64,000 bases of DNA, from contig CAJTUA010000004.1 of NCBI GenBank assembly GCA_910579615.1, positions 207,427 through 271,426 on the forward strand. Direction: 5' to 3'. Positions 27,569-35,842 of this stretch are shown here, one piece after another. Source of the DNA: an uncultured Lachnospiraceae bacterium. GTDB lineage: Bacteria > Bacillota > Clostridia > Lachnospirales > Lachnospiraceae. Position numbers and translations under genes: made by a program. The notes beneath the pieces were generated by a model that was not told the origin of the DNA, made no database searches, and worked only from the letters and a program-made list of their open reading frames with translations. Positions within the stretch are counted from its first letter, which is position 1, and every line of letters starts with the position of its first letter.

Positions 27569-27770
27569 TTCCTCCCTTAATTATTTATACTATTTCTGCT
27601 CAGACACCGCGGAATGGGTCATTCCTACATATGTTTATTCCGCTTCTGTCGATGTGACCACTATTTTATATCATTTTTCGAAAATATGCAAATAGTTTTT
27701 TCCAAATATATGCCACACTCATCCAAAAATACCACCTGAACAACCGTATATAATTGCAGTTAGTATGATT
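27569..27770. other. intergenic, no gene seen
   Basis: Part of the 350 bp between the TSCPD gene and the response regulator. AT-rich, with short frames only. Nothing else recognised before the promoter at 27771. Confidence 0.6.
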
Positions 27771-27799
27771 TTGACACATCCACCGGTGCGGCATAATTT
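27771..27799 (+). promoter_or_regulatory. probable promoter of the two-component operon
   Basis: Perfect TTGACA, 17 bp, TAATTT. It would give a leader of ~110 nt before the response regulator start. Confidence 0.5.
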
Positions 27800-27918
27800 A
27801 GCCGTATGTGGCGAATACCAGAGGATGCAGAAAAACCAGCCAATAAAAGACGAAAAAATTTCAAATCTACACAATAGATTCAAATTACTCTGTTACAATT
27901 ACGGTTAGGAGGTGCACT

Positions 27919-28590
27919 ATGAGTAAAATTCTAATTGTTGAGGACGATTTATCGATACAAGCGTTGCTGCATGATTTTGTACAGGAAGCCGGGTATCATG
28001 TTGTGTTGGCTGCGGACGGTGTGGAAGCTCTTGCGAAATATTCCGAACAGACTTTTGATTTGGTACTGCTTGATATTATGCTGCCCAAAATTGATGGTTA
28101 CGGCGTTTGCGAGGTTATCCGGCAAAAGTCAGATGTGCCTATTATCATGCTTACCGCATTGGACGGAGAAGAAAATCAAATTAAGGGATTGGATTTGCAG
28201 GCAGATGACTATATCACAAAGCCTTTTTCCATGCCTGTTTTGCTGCGGAAAATTTCGGCTGTTTTGCGCCGTTCATCAAAGCAAAATGACGCACCGCAGA
28301 CCATGAACTATAAAGACCTGACACTGGATTTGGCGGCATATAAAGTCTATGCAGGAACAAAAAGTATTGATCTTACGCCCCGCGAATTTGAGATACTGCG
28401 GGAGCTGCTCCTTCACAAAGGACGGATTTTAACACGGCAAAATCTTTTGCAAACGCTTTGGAAGTATGAGTTTTACGGGGAAGAACGGATTATCGACACG
28501 CACATAAAAAATCTGAGGAAAAAGCTTGGTACTGCTGACTACATAGAAACAATCAGAGGGGTGGGATACCGAATTGATAAAGAGAATTAG
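27919..28590 (+). CDS. OmpR-family response regulator
   Basis: 223 residues. Receiver domain with D9-D10, phospho-acceptor D52 (LLDIMLPKIDG) and a TKPF lysine; a C-terminal winged helix (~130-223) with LTPREFEILRELLLHKGRI and a RKKLG...TIRGVGYRI wing. TAGGAGG precedes the ATG. It overlaps the kinase gene by 17 bp. Proteins of this class in Clostridia control envelope or peptide-antibiotic responses. Confidence 0.95.
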   Translation: MSKILIVEDDLSIQALLHDFVQEAGYHVVLAADGVEALAKYSEQTFDLVLLDIMLPKIDGYGVCEVIRQKSDVPIIMLTALDGEENQIKGLDLQADDYITKPFSMPVLLRKISAVLRRSSKQNDAPQTMNYKDLTLDLAAYKVYAGTKSIDLTPREFEILRELLLHKGRILTRQNLLQTLWKYEFYGEERIIDTHIKNLRKKLGTADYIETIRGVGYRIDKEN

Positions 28591-29941
28591 AAGCAGCCTG
28601 TCTGCCAAAGTTTTTATAATTACCGCTGTTCTGATGGCAGCCTGCTGTTCTATAACATATTTTTGTATAACCCAATTTGCCCCATACATATATACGCATG
28701 ATTTTTCGGCGATCGATGAGGAAATGCCTTTTTTGGTTGAGGAACTTTCCCATAATACAAAGGAAGAAGAAGGGTTATTCGTCCTTGAGGATTATGCCAG
28801 TCGAATTGTTGAAGAAAATGACGATGAGTTTGTTTATAACATTCTCCCAAGTGACAGTGAAGAACTCCGGCAATTCAACAAAAATGATACATCAATGTGG
28901 TGCCAGCTGACCTTTGTGGACAGCCAAAACGAATATATCGTATTCTTTTCCAAAAACACGCAAAAGGAGAGCCAGGTTGCCGAGGCACTCCAAAAAGCAA
29001 TTCCTGTTTTGAGCGTTGTGATTATTGCTGTTTCTATCGTTGCAGCTTTTTTCTATACCGTCTATATGACAACGCCAATTAAGAGGATTAGCAGAATATC
29101 AAAACAGATGGCAGCATTGGATTTCAGCGGGCTGTGTGCTGTCCAGCGTATCGACGAAATCGGTATTCTTGCTGATAGCTTAAACGACCTGTCGGGGAAA
29201 TTATCGTCCGCCTTGTCCGAGCTGCAAAGTGCAAACAAACAACTGCAGGCAGATATTGATAAGGAGCGCGAATTGGAGCGGCAGCGTATGGACTTTTTTT
29301 CTGCGGCATCCCATGAATTAAAGACACCGATTACCATTATCAAGGGGCAGCTTCAAGGTATGCTCTATCAAGTGGGACGTTATAAGGACAGAGACACGTA
29401 TATTGCAGAATCCTTAGCAGTTACGGATACCTTAGAAAAGATGGTGCAGGAGTTGTTGACAATTTCCCGTTTCGATACGGCGGGCTATGTTTGTAATAAG
29501 AATGAATTTGATTTAAGCAGCCTTATAAATGAATGCCTTTCTGCACATGAAGATTTGTTTATACAGAGAGAATTAACGGTTGAGATATCGATATCCCCGA
29601 TGGTTTTTGTTTTGGGTGATATGCGGCTTCTCCAAAAAGTTCTGGACAACCTTTTGGGCAATGCCGCTACTTACTCTCCGGCAGGAAACCATATATTTGT
29701 AAAGCTATGGCAAAATGACAATAAAGCGAAATTAACAATCGAAAACACAGGCGTACATATCCCGGATGTGGACATTCCGAAACTGTTTGAAGCGTTTTAT
29801 CGTGTAGAGCAGTCACGAAACCGGCAAACTGGCGGTACGGGGCTGGGCTTATATATTGTAAAGACAATCCTTGATTTGCATGGGGCGGAAATAAAGATAG
29901 AAAATACCAGTAAAGGTGTTATTGTTTCGGTACAGTTCTAA
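28574..29941 (+). CDS. HAMP-domain sensor histidine kinase
   Basis: 455 residues, TTG start inside the response regulator gene after GAGGGGTGGG. TM1 ~11-34, an extracytoplasmic sensor loop of ~105 residues (acidic, EEEGLFVLEDYASRIVEEND), TM2 ~143-164, HAMP ~165-217, then the H-box ASHELKTPITIIK with phospho-acceptor H247, N-box NLLGNAATYSP, and TGGTGLGLYIVKTI G-box. All catalytic parts are intact. The acidic sensor recalls kinases of cationic-peptide sensing, but the ligand is not determinable. A terminator follows, so the lipoprotein gene downstream has its own transcript. Confidence 0.94.
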   Translation: MIKRIRSSLSAKVFIITAVLMAACCSITYFCITQFAPYIYTHDFSAIDEEMPFLVEELSHNTKEEEGLFVLEDYASRIVEENDDEFVYNILPSDSEELRQFNKNDTSMWCQLTFVDSQNEYIVFFSKNTQKESQVAEALQKAIPVLSVVIIAVSIVAAFFYTVYMTTPIKRISRISKQMAALDFSGLCAVQRIDEIGILADSLNDLSGKLSSALSELQSANKQLQADIDKERELERQRMDFFSAASHELKTPITIIKGQLQGMLYQVGRYKDRDTYIAESLAVTDTLEKMVQELLTISRFDTAGYVCNKNEFDLSSLINECLSAHEDLFIQRELTVEISISPMVFVLGDMRLLQKVLDNLLGNAATYSPAGNHIFVKLWQNDNKAKLTIENTGVHIPDVDIPKLFEAFYRVEQSRNRQTGGTGLGLYIVKTILDLHGAEIKIENTSKGVIVSVQF

Positions 29942-29951
29942 GAATCATGTC

Positions 29952-29983
29952 GGGCGGCGGGCGAATGGCTTGCCGCCCTTTTT
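29952..29983 (+). terminator. terminator of the two-component operon
   Basis: GGGCGGC/GCCGCCC hairpin followed by TTTTT. Confidence 0.85.
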
Positions 29984-30118
29984 ACAATCAATCTGTGTTC
30001 TCCACATAAAAAATATATTCAATTCAATTTCAATTCAAACGGAGCCGCTATGATAAAGCTGTACCCGGAAAAGGGAAAACAACGGATAAACCGTTGTTCA
30101 CAGAAAGGAGCATTTCGC

Positions 30119-31471
30119 ATGAAAAAATACCCATTATTTGTTCTCCTGGCTCTGCCTATCATAGGTGCGCTGGCAGGCTGCGCAGAACAGAACAACACAC
30201 CGGAGCCGCACATGGTATCAAATACCAACGCTCCTGCCAGTACGCCGGAAATGAAAGATATACCGGACGATTCCTTCAGCAAAGAGGACGAACAAAAGTT
30301 ATTGGCTTTGCAATTCGAGGATTACCAGCATATGACGATTTCGAAATTTCAAAACAAGGTTTGGGCGATGACGGACACAACGGAGTACATGGATCTGATG
30401 GAGAAACTTTCCAGGAACGAAACGTTGTACCAAAGGAAAGACAGCGATGAAACCGCTGCTTTCTTATACTATGTGTTGGAGCCGCTCACGGCAGAAAAAT
30501 GGCAGACCCGCACTTACAGCGGAGCCGCCACAAGCGATTTTCCTGCATGGGAGGATAACGCAACGTTGGAATACACCTATACGCTTACCATTTTGGCAGC
30601 GGATAAAGTTATGGTCAAGGATTACAACGATATGCGGGCAGGTGTAAAAGACATGATGCAGGATATTCTGAGAAACAGAACGAAGGAAGAACTGCAAAAT
30701 GAAACGTTCATGTTGACAGAACTAGAAACCTATGTAGAGGAAATGTTGCCCTATATGCAGACACCGGAAGTTCGCATTGCCATTGAATATGCGTATTTCC
30801 CTTTGTCCACAGAAAATAATAATAATTCAAGAGAGTACTTTGACGGCAATGTGGAACTCAGAATATCTCCAAATGGCACCGAAGAAGATTACCGCTCCCT
30901 GCTGGCTTTAAAAACTGCGGACTATCAGAATATGTCTCTTGCAGATTTTAACAGTATCTTACTGGAATGGACAAATGAAAATCCGGGAGGAATGGAAAGA
31001 ATCAGTGAAGATACTGGTTGGGATAATTTTAAAGTCGCTTTGACAGACGAGGAACTTTCTTTTGTGAAGCTGACGGTATTTTTATCCGGAATGGAAAATG
31101 GGAAAGCAATTCAAAGCAGCTACGCCGGAGAGCCGATTAATCCTTACTATGAAAAAGAACTCCCACAAAAAATTGCAGTTAAAGACGGAATGGCAGCATG
31201 GTGTAGTTTGTATTACCAGTTTTCTTACCGTATTGATAAAGAAACTATTACGGTCGGTGAGCGTGACTGCCAAATTGAGGGTATGATAAATGCTATACAC
31301 GCATTTTGGAACAACACAGATATTGAGAAACTATTAAATATGAGCGAAAGCGATATCGTACAAGAACTTGAAAATATGGCTGAAACATATAGCACAGACG
31401 ATGTGGTGATTACGGTTGACAAAGGGTGTATTCATTTTGAATGCATGGATGAGCGGGAATATATGAACTGA
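30119..31471 (+). CDS. lipoprotein with two related domains
   Basis: 450 residues from the ATG at 30119, after AAAGGAG. The signal peptide ends in a lipobox LAGC (Cys21). Two repeated halves are visible: LLALQFEDYQHMTISKFQNKVW near residue ~62 and LLALKTADYQNMSLADFNSILL near ~260, i.e. LLALxxxDYQxMxxxxF at the same relative position. No enzymatic motif is evident. It follows the two-component system but behind a terminator; proteins of this kind often are targets of, or sensors for, such systems. Family name not recognised. Confidence 0.8.
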   Translation: MKKYPLFVLLALPIIGALAGCAEQNNTPEPHMVSNTNAPASTPEMKDIPDDSFSKEDEQKLLALQFEDYQHMTISKFQNKVWAMTDTTEYMDLMEKLSRNETLYQRKDSDETAAFLYYVLEPLTAEKWQTRTYSGAATSDFPAWEDNATLEYTYTLTILAADKVMVKDYNDMRAGVKDMMQDILRNRTKEELQNETFMLTELETYVEEMLPYMQTPEVRIAIEYAYFPLSTENNNNSREYFDGNVELRISPNGTEEDYRSLLALKTADYQNMSLADFNSILLEWTNENPGGMERISEDTGWDNFKVALTDEELSFVKLTVFLSGMENGKAIQSSYAGEPINPYYEKELPQKIAVKDGMAAWCSLYYQFSYRIDKETITVGERDCQIEGMINAIHAFWNNTDIEKLLNMSESDIVQELENMAETYSTDDVVITVDKGCIHFECMDEREYMN

Positions 31472-31514
31472 CAGATATTGTTTTGACCGGAAATAGACAA
31501 TTAAATTTTTATCA

Positions 31515-31560
31515 TCTGCTGCACGATGGTGGCAAATAACTATCGTACAGCAGAAATTTT
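31515..31560. terminator. terminator after the lipoprotein gene
   Basis: TCTGCTGcACGAT pairs with ATCGTaCAGCAGA; AT-rich on both sides with a T-run on the plus strand. Confidence 0.75.
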
Positions 31561-31567
31561 TATATAT

Positions 31568-31753
31568 TTATAGCATCGCCAATCCCGTAATCTTATCAAT
31601 TTCTTCCTCTTTCGCCGTCAGCATGATAATTGGATAAGTATATTTTTCCCGTATTTTTGGGCATACCAAAAAGCCGTCGGTATCCGGAAGCATTAAATCC
31701 AAAACAGCAAGGTCAACACAGTTCTTATCAAGCCATTCACACGCCTTGCTCCC
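31568..31753 (-). pseudogene. fragment of a response-regulator receiver domain
   Basis: About 61 codons that read like the middle of a receiver domain: LAVLDLMLPDTDGF with phospho-acceptor Asp, and YPIIMLTAKEEEIDKITGL. The N-terminal acid pair, the KPF lysine and any DNA-binding domain are missing, and the frame ends just after GLAML. It lies between the lipoprotein and mtnN on the opposite strand. It marks a former second two-component system. Confidence 0.85.
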
Positions 31754-31805
31754 CGTACATACCAAGTCCCACTGCATAGAATGCAAAAAACTGGAAAAAA
31801 TACAG

Positions 31806-31835
31806 TTGCATCGCAGGGGAAAGACATGGTATAAT
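31806..31835 (+). promoter_or_regulatory. probable promoter of mtnN
   Basis: TTGCAT, 18 bp, TATAAT, 45 bp before the ATG. Confidence 0.65.
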
Positions 31836-31880
31836 GTCGGTGAAGGTAAATACGAACCGACGAAAGGATGGTGCACATTT

Positions 31881-32573
31881 ATGATAGGAATTATCGGTGC
31901 GATGGAGGAGGAAGTCGCAATGCTGACCGAGCAGATGGAAAATGTCAAGGTCACACAACGCGCTTCCATGGATTTCTATGAGGGAAATTTAAACGGAAAG
32001 GACGCGGTTGTTGTGCGCTCCGGAATCGGAAAAGTAAATGCCGGCATCTGCACGCAGATTCTTGCCGACCTTTTCCATGTTGATATGGTGATTAACACCG
32101 GAATTGCCGGTTCGCTTGACGCACAGATTGACATCGGCGATATTGTCCTGTCCTCGGATTCCCTGCAGCATGACGTGGATGCTGCGGCTTTTGGCTATGA
32201 CCCGGGCGTTATTCCGCGCATGGAAACCTCCGTTTTCCCGGCGGACAAAGGTCTGACTGCACTCGCCAAAACCGCATGCCAGAAAGTAAATCCGGAAATC
32301 CATGTATTTGTTGGCCGCGTTGTCAGCGGTGACCAGTTTATTGCGGATGAGGAAAAGAAAAAATATCTTCTGAACCAGTTCCATCCGATGTGTACCGAGA
32401 TGGAGGGGGCGGCAATCGCGCAGGCGGCCTACCTCAACCAAATCCCTTACCTGATTATCCGCGCAATTTCCGACAAGGCGGACGGCAGCGCCCATATGGA
32501 TTATCCGGCATTTGAGGCCGCGGCAATCACGCACACTGTAAAATTGGTTCTGGAGCTTTGTGCTTCTTTATGA
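31881..32573 (+). CDS. mtnN: 5'-methylthioadenosine/S-adenosylhomocysteine nucleosidase
   Basis: 230 residues from the ATG at 31881 (AAAGGA upstream). The opening IGIIGAMEEEVAML, the catalytic MEGAAIAQAAYL and ISDKAD are diagnostic of Pfs/MtnN. It depurinates MTA and SAH, recycling SAM by-products and giving the AI-2 precursor; no luxS is in the window. Only 11 bp separate it from the phosphatase-like gene, so the three genes to rpiB form one operon. Confidence 0.96.
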   Translation: MIGIIGAMEEEVAMLTEQMENVKVTQRASMDFYEGNLNGKDAVVVRSGIGKVNAGICTQILADLFHVDMVINTGIAGSLDAQIDIGDIVLSSDSLQHDVDAAAFGYDPGVIPRMETSVFPADKGLTALAKTACQKVNPEIHVFVGRVVSGDQFIADEEKKKYLLNQFHPMCTEMEGAAIAQAAYLNQIPYLIIRAISDKADGSAHMDYPAFEAAAITHTVKLVLELCASL

Positions 32574-32584
32574 TGTGAGGGCCT

Positions 32585-33097
32585 ATGATTACAAAACTGA
32601 TATTCGTATGCACGGATAACACATGCATGAGCCCCATAGCCGAGACCATTTTCCGCAATGCAGACCATGACCTTGACCTTGAAGTTTCCTCCCGCGGATT
32701 GGTTGTGCTTTTTCCGGAGCCTGTCAACCCGAAGGCGGAAACTGTCCTCGCCACACATGGGCTTATTATGAACAACCACACCGCACGCCAGTTCAAGGCG
32801 GAGGAAGTGGATGAGCAGACACTGATTCTTACAATGAGTACCGTGCAGAAACGCCGCCTTGCAATTGATTTCTTTATCAATGACAATGTATATACCCTTC
32901 CGGAATTTGCGGGCATACATGGCGACGTCGATGACCCATACGGAAAAAACACGGAGGCTTATGAGGAATGCTACACCAAACTGTATGATTTAATGCAGAA
33001 TGTAATTTACCGTCTTCTTTACGGCAGGCTTCCGGATATCGAAAAATCAGAGGAGGAGCCGCACAACAATATTATTTCAGGAGGAGAAAAGACATGA
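32585..33097 (+). CDS. low-molecular-weight phosphatase (YwlE-like) with changed catalytic arginine
   Basis: 170 residues. The P-loop reads VCTDNTCMSPIAE: Cys9 is kept but the invariant Arg of CX5R is Met15 (codon ATG). The general acid region DDPYGKNTEAYEEC is still in place, and the fold is otherwise normal for the arginine/tyrosine phosphatase family (YwlE is next to rpiB in Bacillus). Without the arginine, phosphatase activity is not expected; a pseudo-phosphatase role such as phospho-residue binding is possible. The stop overlaps the rpiB start by 4 bp. Confidence 0.85.
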   Translation: MITKLIFVCTDNTCMSPIAETIFRNADHDLDLEVSSRGLVVLFPEPVNPKAETVLATHGLIMNNHTARQFKAEEVDEQTLILTMSTVQKRRLAIDFFINDNVYTLPEFAGIHGDVDDPYGKNTEAYEECYTKLYDLMQNVIYRLLYGRLPDIEKSEEEPHNNIISGGEKT

Positions 33098-33522
33098 TAG
33101 CAATCGGCAGTGACCATGGCGGTTATGAATTAAAAAAAGAAATAATGAAGCACCTTTCGGAGCGCGGACTAGAATACAGGGATTTTGGCACGGATTCCAC
33201 GGCTTCCTGTGATTATCCGGTCTACGGCAAGGCGGTCGCGAACGCAGTCGCTTCCGGCGAATGCGAGAAGGGCATTTTAATCTGCGGCACGGGTATCGGT
33301 ATCTCGATTACCGCAAACAAAGTCAAGGGCATCCGCTGTGCGCTCTGCCACGACTGTTTTTCCGCCGAGGCAACAAGGCTGCACAATGACGCAAACATCC
33401 TTGCAATGGGCGGGCGTGTGGTCGGCGCCGGACTGGCATTAAAGATTGTGGATACTTTCCTTGACACGCCGTTTTCGAATGACGAGCGGCATATCCGCAG
33501 GATTTCGCAGATGGAAATCTGA
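33094..33522 (+). CDS. rpiB: ribose-5-phosphate isomerase B
   Basis: 142 residues. SDHGGYELK at the N-terminus, the ICGTGIGISITANK phosphate loop with active-site Cys, and LGGR-like MGGRVVG and HIRRI segments are typical. AGGAGG precedes the ATG, which overlaps the phosphatase-like gene (ATGA). The enzyme interconverts ribulose- and ribose-5-phosphate, joining deoB products to the pentose phosphate pathway. Confidence 0.96.
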   Translation: MIAIGSDHGGYELKKEIMKHLSERGLEYRDFGTDSTASCDYPVYGKAVANAVASGECEKGILICGTGIGISITANKVKGIRCALCHDCFSAEATRLHNDANILAMGGRVVGAGLALKIVDTFLDTPFSNDERHIRRISQMEI

Positions 33523-33560
33523 AAAATGTGAAACCAAAACCAATGTAGGATTTCATTTTT

Positions 33561-33626
33561 GAAGTGTCTGAAAACGGCTCTCTGCGGGGTGTACAAAAGG
33601 CAGGAACTGGTTTTCAGGCACATTCT
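33561..33626 (+). repeat. dispersed hairpin repeat, family 2, copy b
   Basis: GTGTCTGAAAAC...GTTTTCAGGCAC forms the stem ends; the middle carries CTGCGGGGTGTAC and GCAGGAA shared with copies at 15.98 kb and 41.57 kb. It lies between the convergent rpiB and threonylcarbamoyl-AMP synthase genes. Confidence 0.6.
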
Positions 33627-33668
33627 GGTAATCATGCCCACCGTTTTTATCATATCAAAACTATTTTT

Positions 33669-34763
33669 CTATACTGTATTTCCCCCACGCAAATCATTCC
33701 CTATATCCCCCACATTTACCACCTGGTATCCTGCCGCCTTCAGCAGACGGTTCATAATCGCAGCCCCCATATGCCCATCCGCAAAACTTTCGGAAAAAAT
33801 ATATTCTACGCCTTCCTCGTCAAAGCTGCGCAATACATCAAACAGGCGCGCCGCAATCGTTTCTTCCTGCGCGCGCGTCCCGACGCTTTTGATATTCGCG
33901 CAGACATAAGCCGCCCTCGATTCTTCCGTTGTAAGCACCGCACAGGTCTCCCCCGCCGCTTCCCTTTTTTCCACCGCACCGTTAATCGCGGTAATTACTG
34001 CCTCCCGCTCCCCCTCATAGATGACAAGGTTTCCTTTCGGCGCATAATGCCGGTATTTCATGCCCGGTGCCTTCGCGACAATATCTTTCTGTGCAATCCG
34101 CGCGACAACTGCCGGGTCATACTCAACTTCCGGCAGCACAAAAGCCAAATCTTCACGCGACAAAAAACCCGGGCGCAAAATCATCGGTTTTTCCCCCGAC
34201 AAATCGAGGATTGTCGATTCCAAGCCAATCAAAGCATCCCCGCCGTCCAGTATCAGCGCAATCCGCCCCGACAAATCCTCGTACACATGCTCCGCCCTTG
34301 TTGTGCTCGGTCTTCCGGATGCATTCGCACTCGGAGCCGCGATATATAGCCCGGATTCTTCAATCAGCATACGGGCAACCGCATCGGAAGGCATACGGAT
34401 GGCAACCGTTGCGAGCCCGCCCGTTGTGCCATCCGGTACAATCCTGCTTTTTTTCAATATCATCGTAAGCGGTCCTGGCCAGAAACGCTCCGCAAGCTCC
34501 CATGCTGCCGCCGGGATATCCTCCGCCAGTTCCAGGAGTGCGCCCTTATCCGCGATGTGTACAATCAGCGGGTTATCGGAAGGCCGCCCCTTCGCCGTGT
34601 AAATCTTCGCTGCTGCTGACGCATCCAGTGCATTCCCGCCAAGCCCGTACACAGTCTCCGTCGGAAATGCCACCAGCCCGCCGGAGCGCAGAATTTCCAC
34701 CGCTTCCGCAAAATCCTCTTTTTTCAGTGCATTGCGATTTAGTTTTTTTATTCTCGTTTCCAT
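33669..34763 (-). CDS. L-threonylcarbamoyladenylate synthase (Sua5/YwlC type)
   Basis: 364 residues from the ATG at 34763 (AGAGGA upstream). The YrdC-like domain (~1-210) has GGLVAFPTETVYGLGGNA, AKGRPSDNPLIVHI, and TVAIRMPSD; the extra C-terminal Sua5 domain (~240-364, ARLFDVLRSFDEEG) is also present. It makes threonylcarbamoyl-AMP for t6A37 of tRNA, the precursor for TcdA encoded at 14.2 kb. It converges on rpiB, as in the ywl region of Bacillus. Confidence 0.95.
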   Translation of the reverse strand: METRIKKLNRNALKKEDFAEAVEILRSGGLVAFPTETVYGLGGNALDASAAAKIYTAKGRPSDNPLIVHIADKGALLELAEDIPAAAWELAERFWPGPLTMILKKSRIVPDGTTGGLATVAIRMPSDAVARMLIEESGLYIAAPSANASGRPSTTRAEHVYEDLSGRIALILDGGDALIGLESTILDLSGEKPMILRPGFLSREDLAFVLPEVEYDPAVVARIAQKDIVAKAPGMKYRHYAPKGNLVIYEGEREAVITAINGAVEKREAAGETCAVLTTEESRAAYVCANIKSVGTRAQEETIAARLFDVLRSFDEEGVEYIFSESFADGHMGAAIMNRLLKAAGYQVVNVGDIGNDLRGGNTV

Positions 34764-34879
34764 AATAAATTCCTCTTTCCCGTATGTGGAACCGTATTCA
34801 CCGGAAAAAACTTCCCAGAGACTGCCTTGCGCAAACATGCAATAAAATCCTCTCTGCCATTTTCCGTCCTGGTTCCCTC

Positions 34880-35758
34880 TTATTGTGTTCCCTTACAGTA
34901 TTCCACAATCCCAAGACAAATCGCCCATGCCATCTTATCCTGATATTCCTCCGTTACCAAAAGCTCCGCCTCCCTCTGATTGCTTAAAAAACCACATTCC
35001 ACAATCACCATCGGGCAGGGGGATTTCTTCAGGAGATAATAGCTTTCATTCGCTTTTGGTTCCCGGTGGTTCTCATCCGCAATCACGGTCTTGATTGTTG
35101 TCTGGATAGACTGCGCAAGCCGCTTTCCCTCCGCAGAACTTCCAAAATAGAACACCTGCGCACCAAAGCTTGACTCCTGCGTAAAACTGTTCTGATGGAT
35201 GCTCACCGCAAATTCCGGCTGTTTTTCCTCCATCGTGCGGACGCGGCTTTTCATATCCGCCGACTTTTTGTTCGAATCCCCCTCCGCATAAAGCGCATCG
35301 TCGGATTCCCGCGTCATATGTACTGTAAAGCCCGCTGCTTCGAGATAATCACGCAGCTTCCTGGCGATGGAGAGATTGATATCTTTCTCTTTCGCTCCGT
35401 TGACCCCTACTTTGCCCGGGTCAAAAGCCCCATGCCCTGCGTCCAAGACCACGACACGCCCTTCTCCCTGAAAATCTCCCAGGGCTTCCTCCTGCTTTGC
35501 TGTCAGGACATCCGCCCCTGCGTTCCCGCCATCTTCCGAAAGCCCATCCTTCTTCTCTCCCGGGGATGTTCCCGTATCTGCCGATGCGCCGCCTTTGTTT
35601 TTTGCTTCCTCCTGCCCCGAAAGTGCTTCTGTTTTCCCGTTTTGCAAACTGCCGTCCCCCGCATCGTCCTTTGTAAACATCCTAAGGCATTTTCCTGCAA
35701 ACAGGCAGGCAGCGCAGAGGATTAAAAGATACAATCCGATTTTCAATTGTTTTGACAT
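34880..35758 (-). CDS. N-acetylmuramoyl-L-alanine amidase, exported
   Basis: 292 residues. An N-terminal signal-anchor (~5-23), then a Ser/Gly/Glu-rich linker, and an Amidase_3 domain from ~98: VVLDAGHGAFDPG with the first zinc His, KEKDINLSIARKL, VSIHQNSF, and the catalytic Glu in VIVECGFLSN. It cleaves the amide bond between muramic acid and the stem peptide. Layout resembles CwlD-like amidases used for spore cortex, but a vegetative role is equally possible. Confidence 0.92.
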   Translation of the reverse strand: MSKQLKIGLYLLILCAACLFAGKCLRMFTKDDAGDGSLQNGKTEALSGQEEAKNKGGASADTGTSPGEKKDGLSEDGGNAGADVLTAKQEEALGDFQGEGRVVVLDAGHGAFDPGKVGVNGAKEKDINLSIARKLRDYLEAAGFTVHMTRESDDALYAEGDSNKKSADMKSRVRTMEEKQPEFAVSIHQNSFTQESSFGAQVFYFGSSAEGKRLAQSIQTTIKTVIADENHREPKANESYYLLKKSPCPMVIVECGFLSNQREAELLVTEEYQDKMAWAICLGIVEYCKGTQ

Positions 35759-35842
35759 CCTGCACAGGTCAGAAACGACCGCTCTCCTTTACCGTCCATC
35801 CCTATAATCTATGATGGCACAAAAAAGAAAATACGCAAAAGC

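Noticed and set aside
35268..35279. tRNA-like GTTCGAATCC
   Set aside because: It lies within the amidase coding region and no acceptor or anticodon stem can be built around it.
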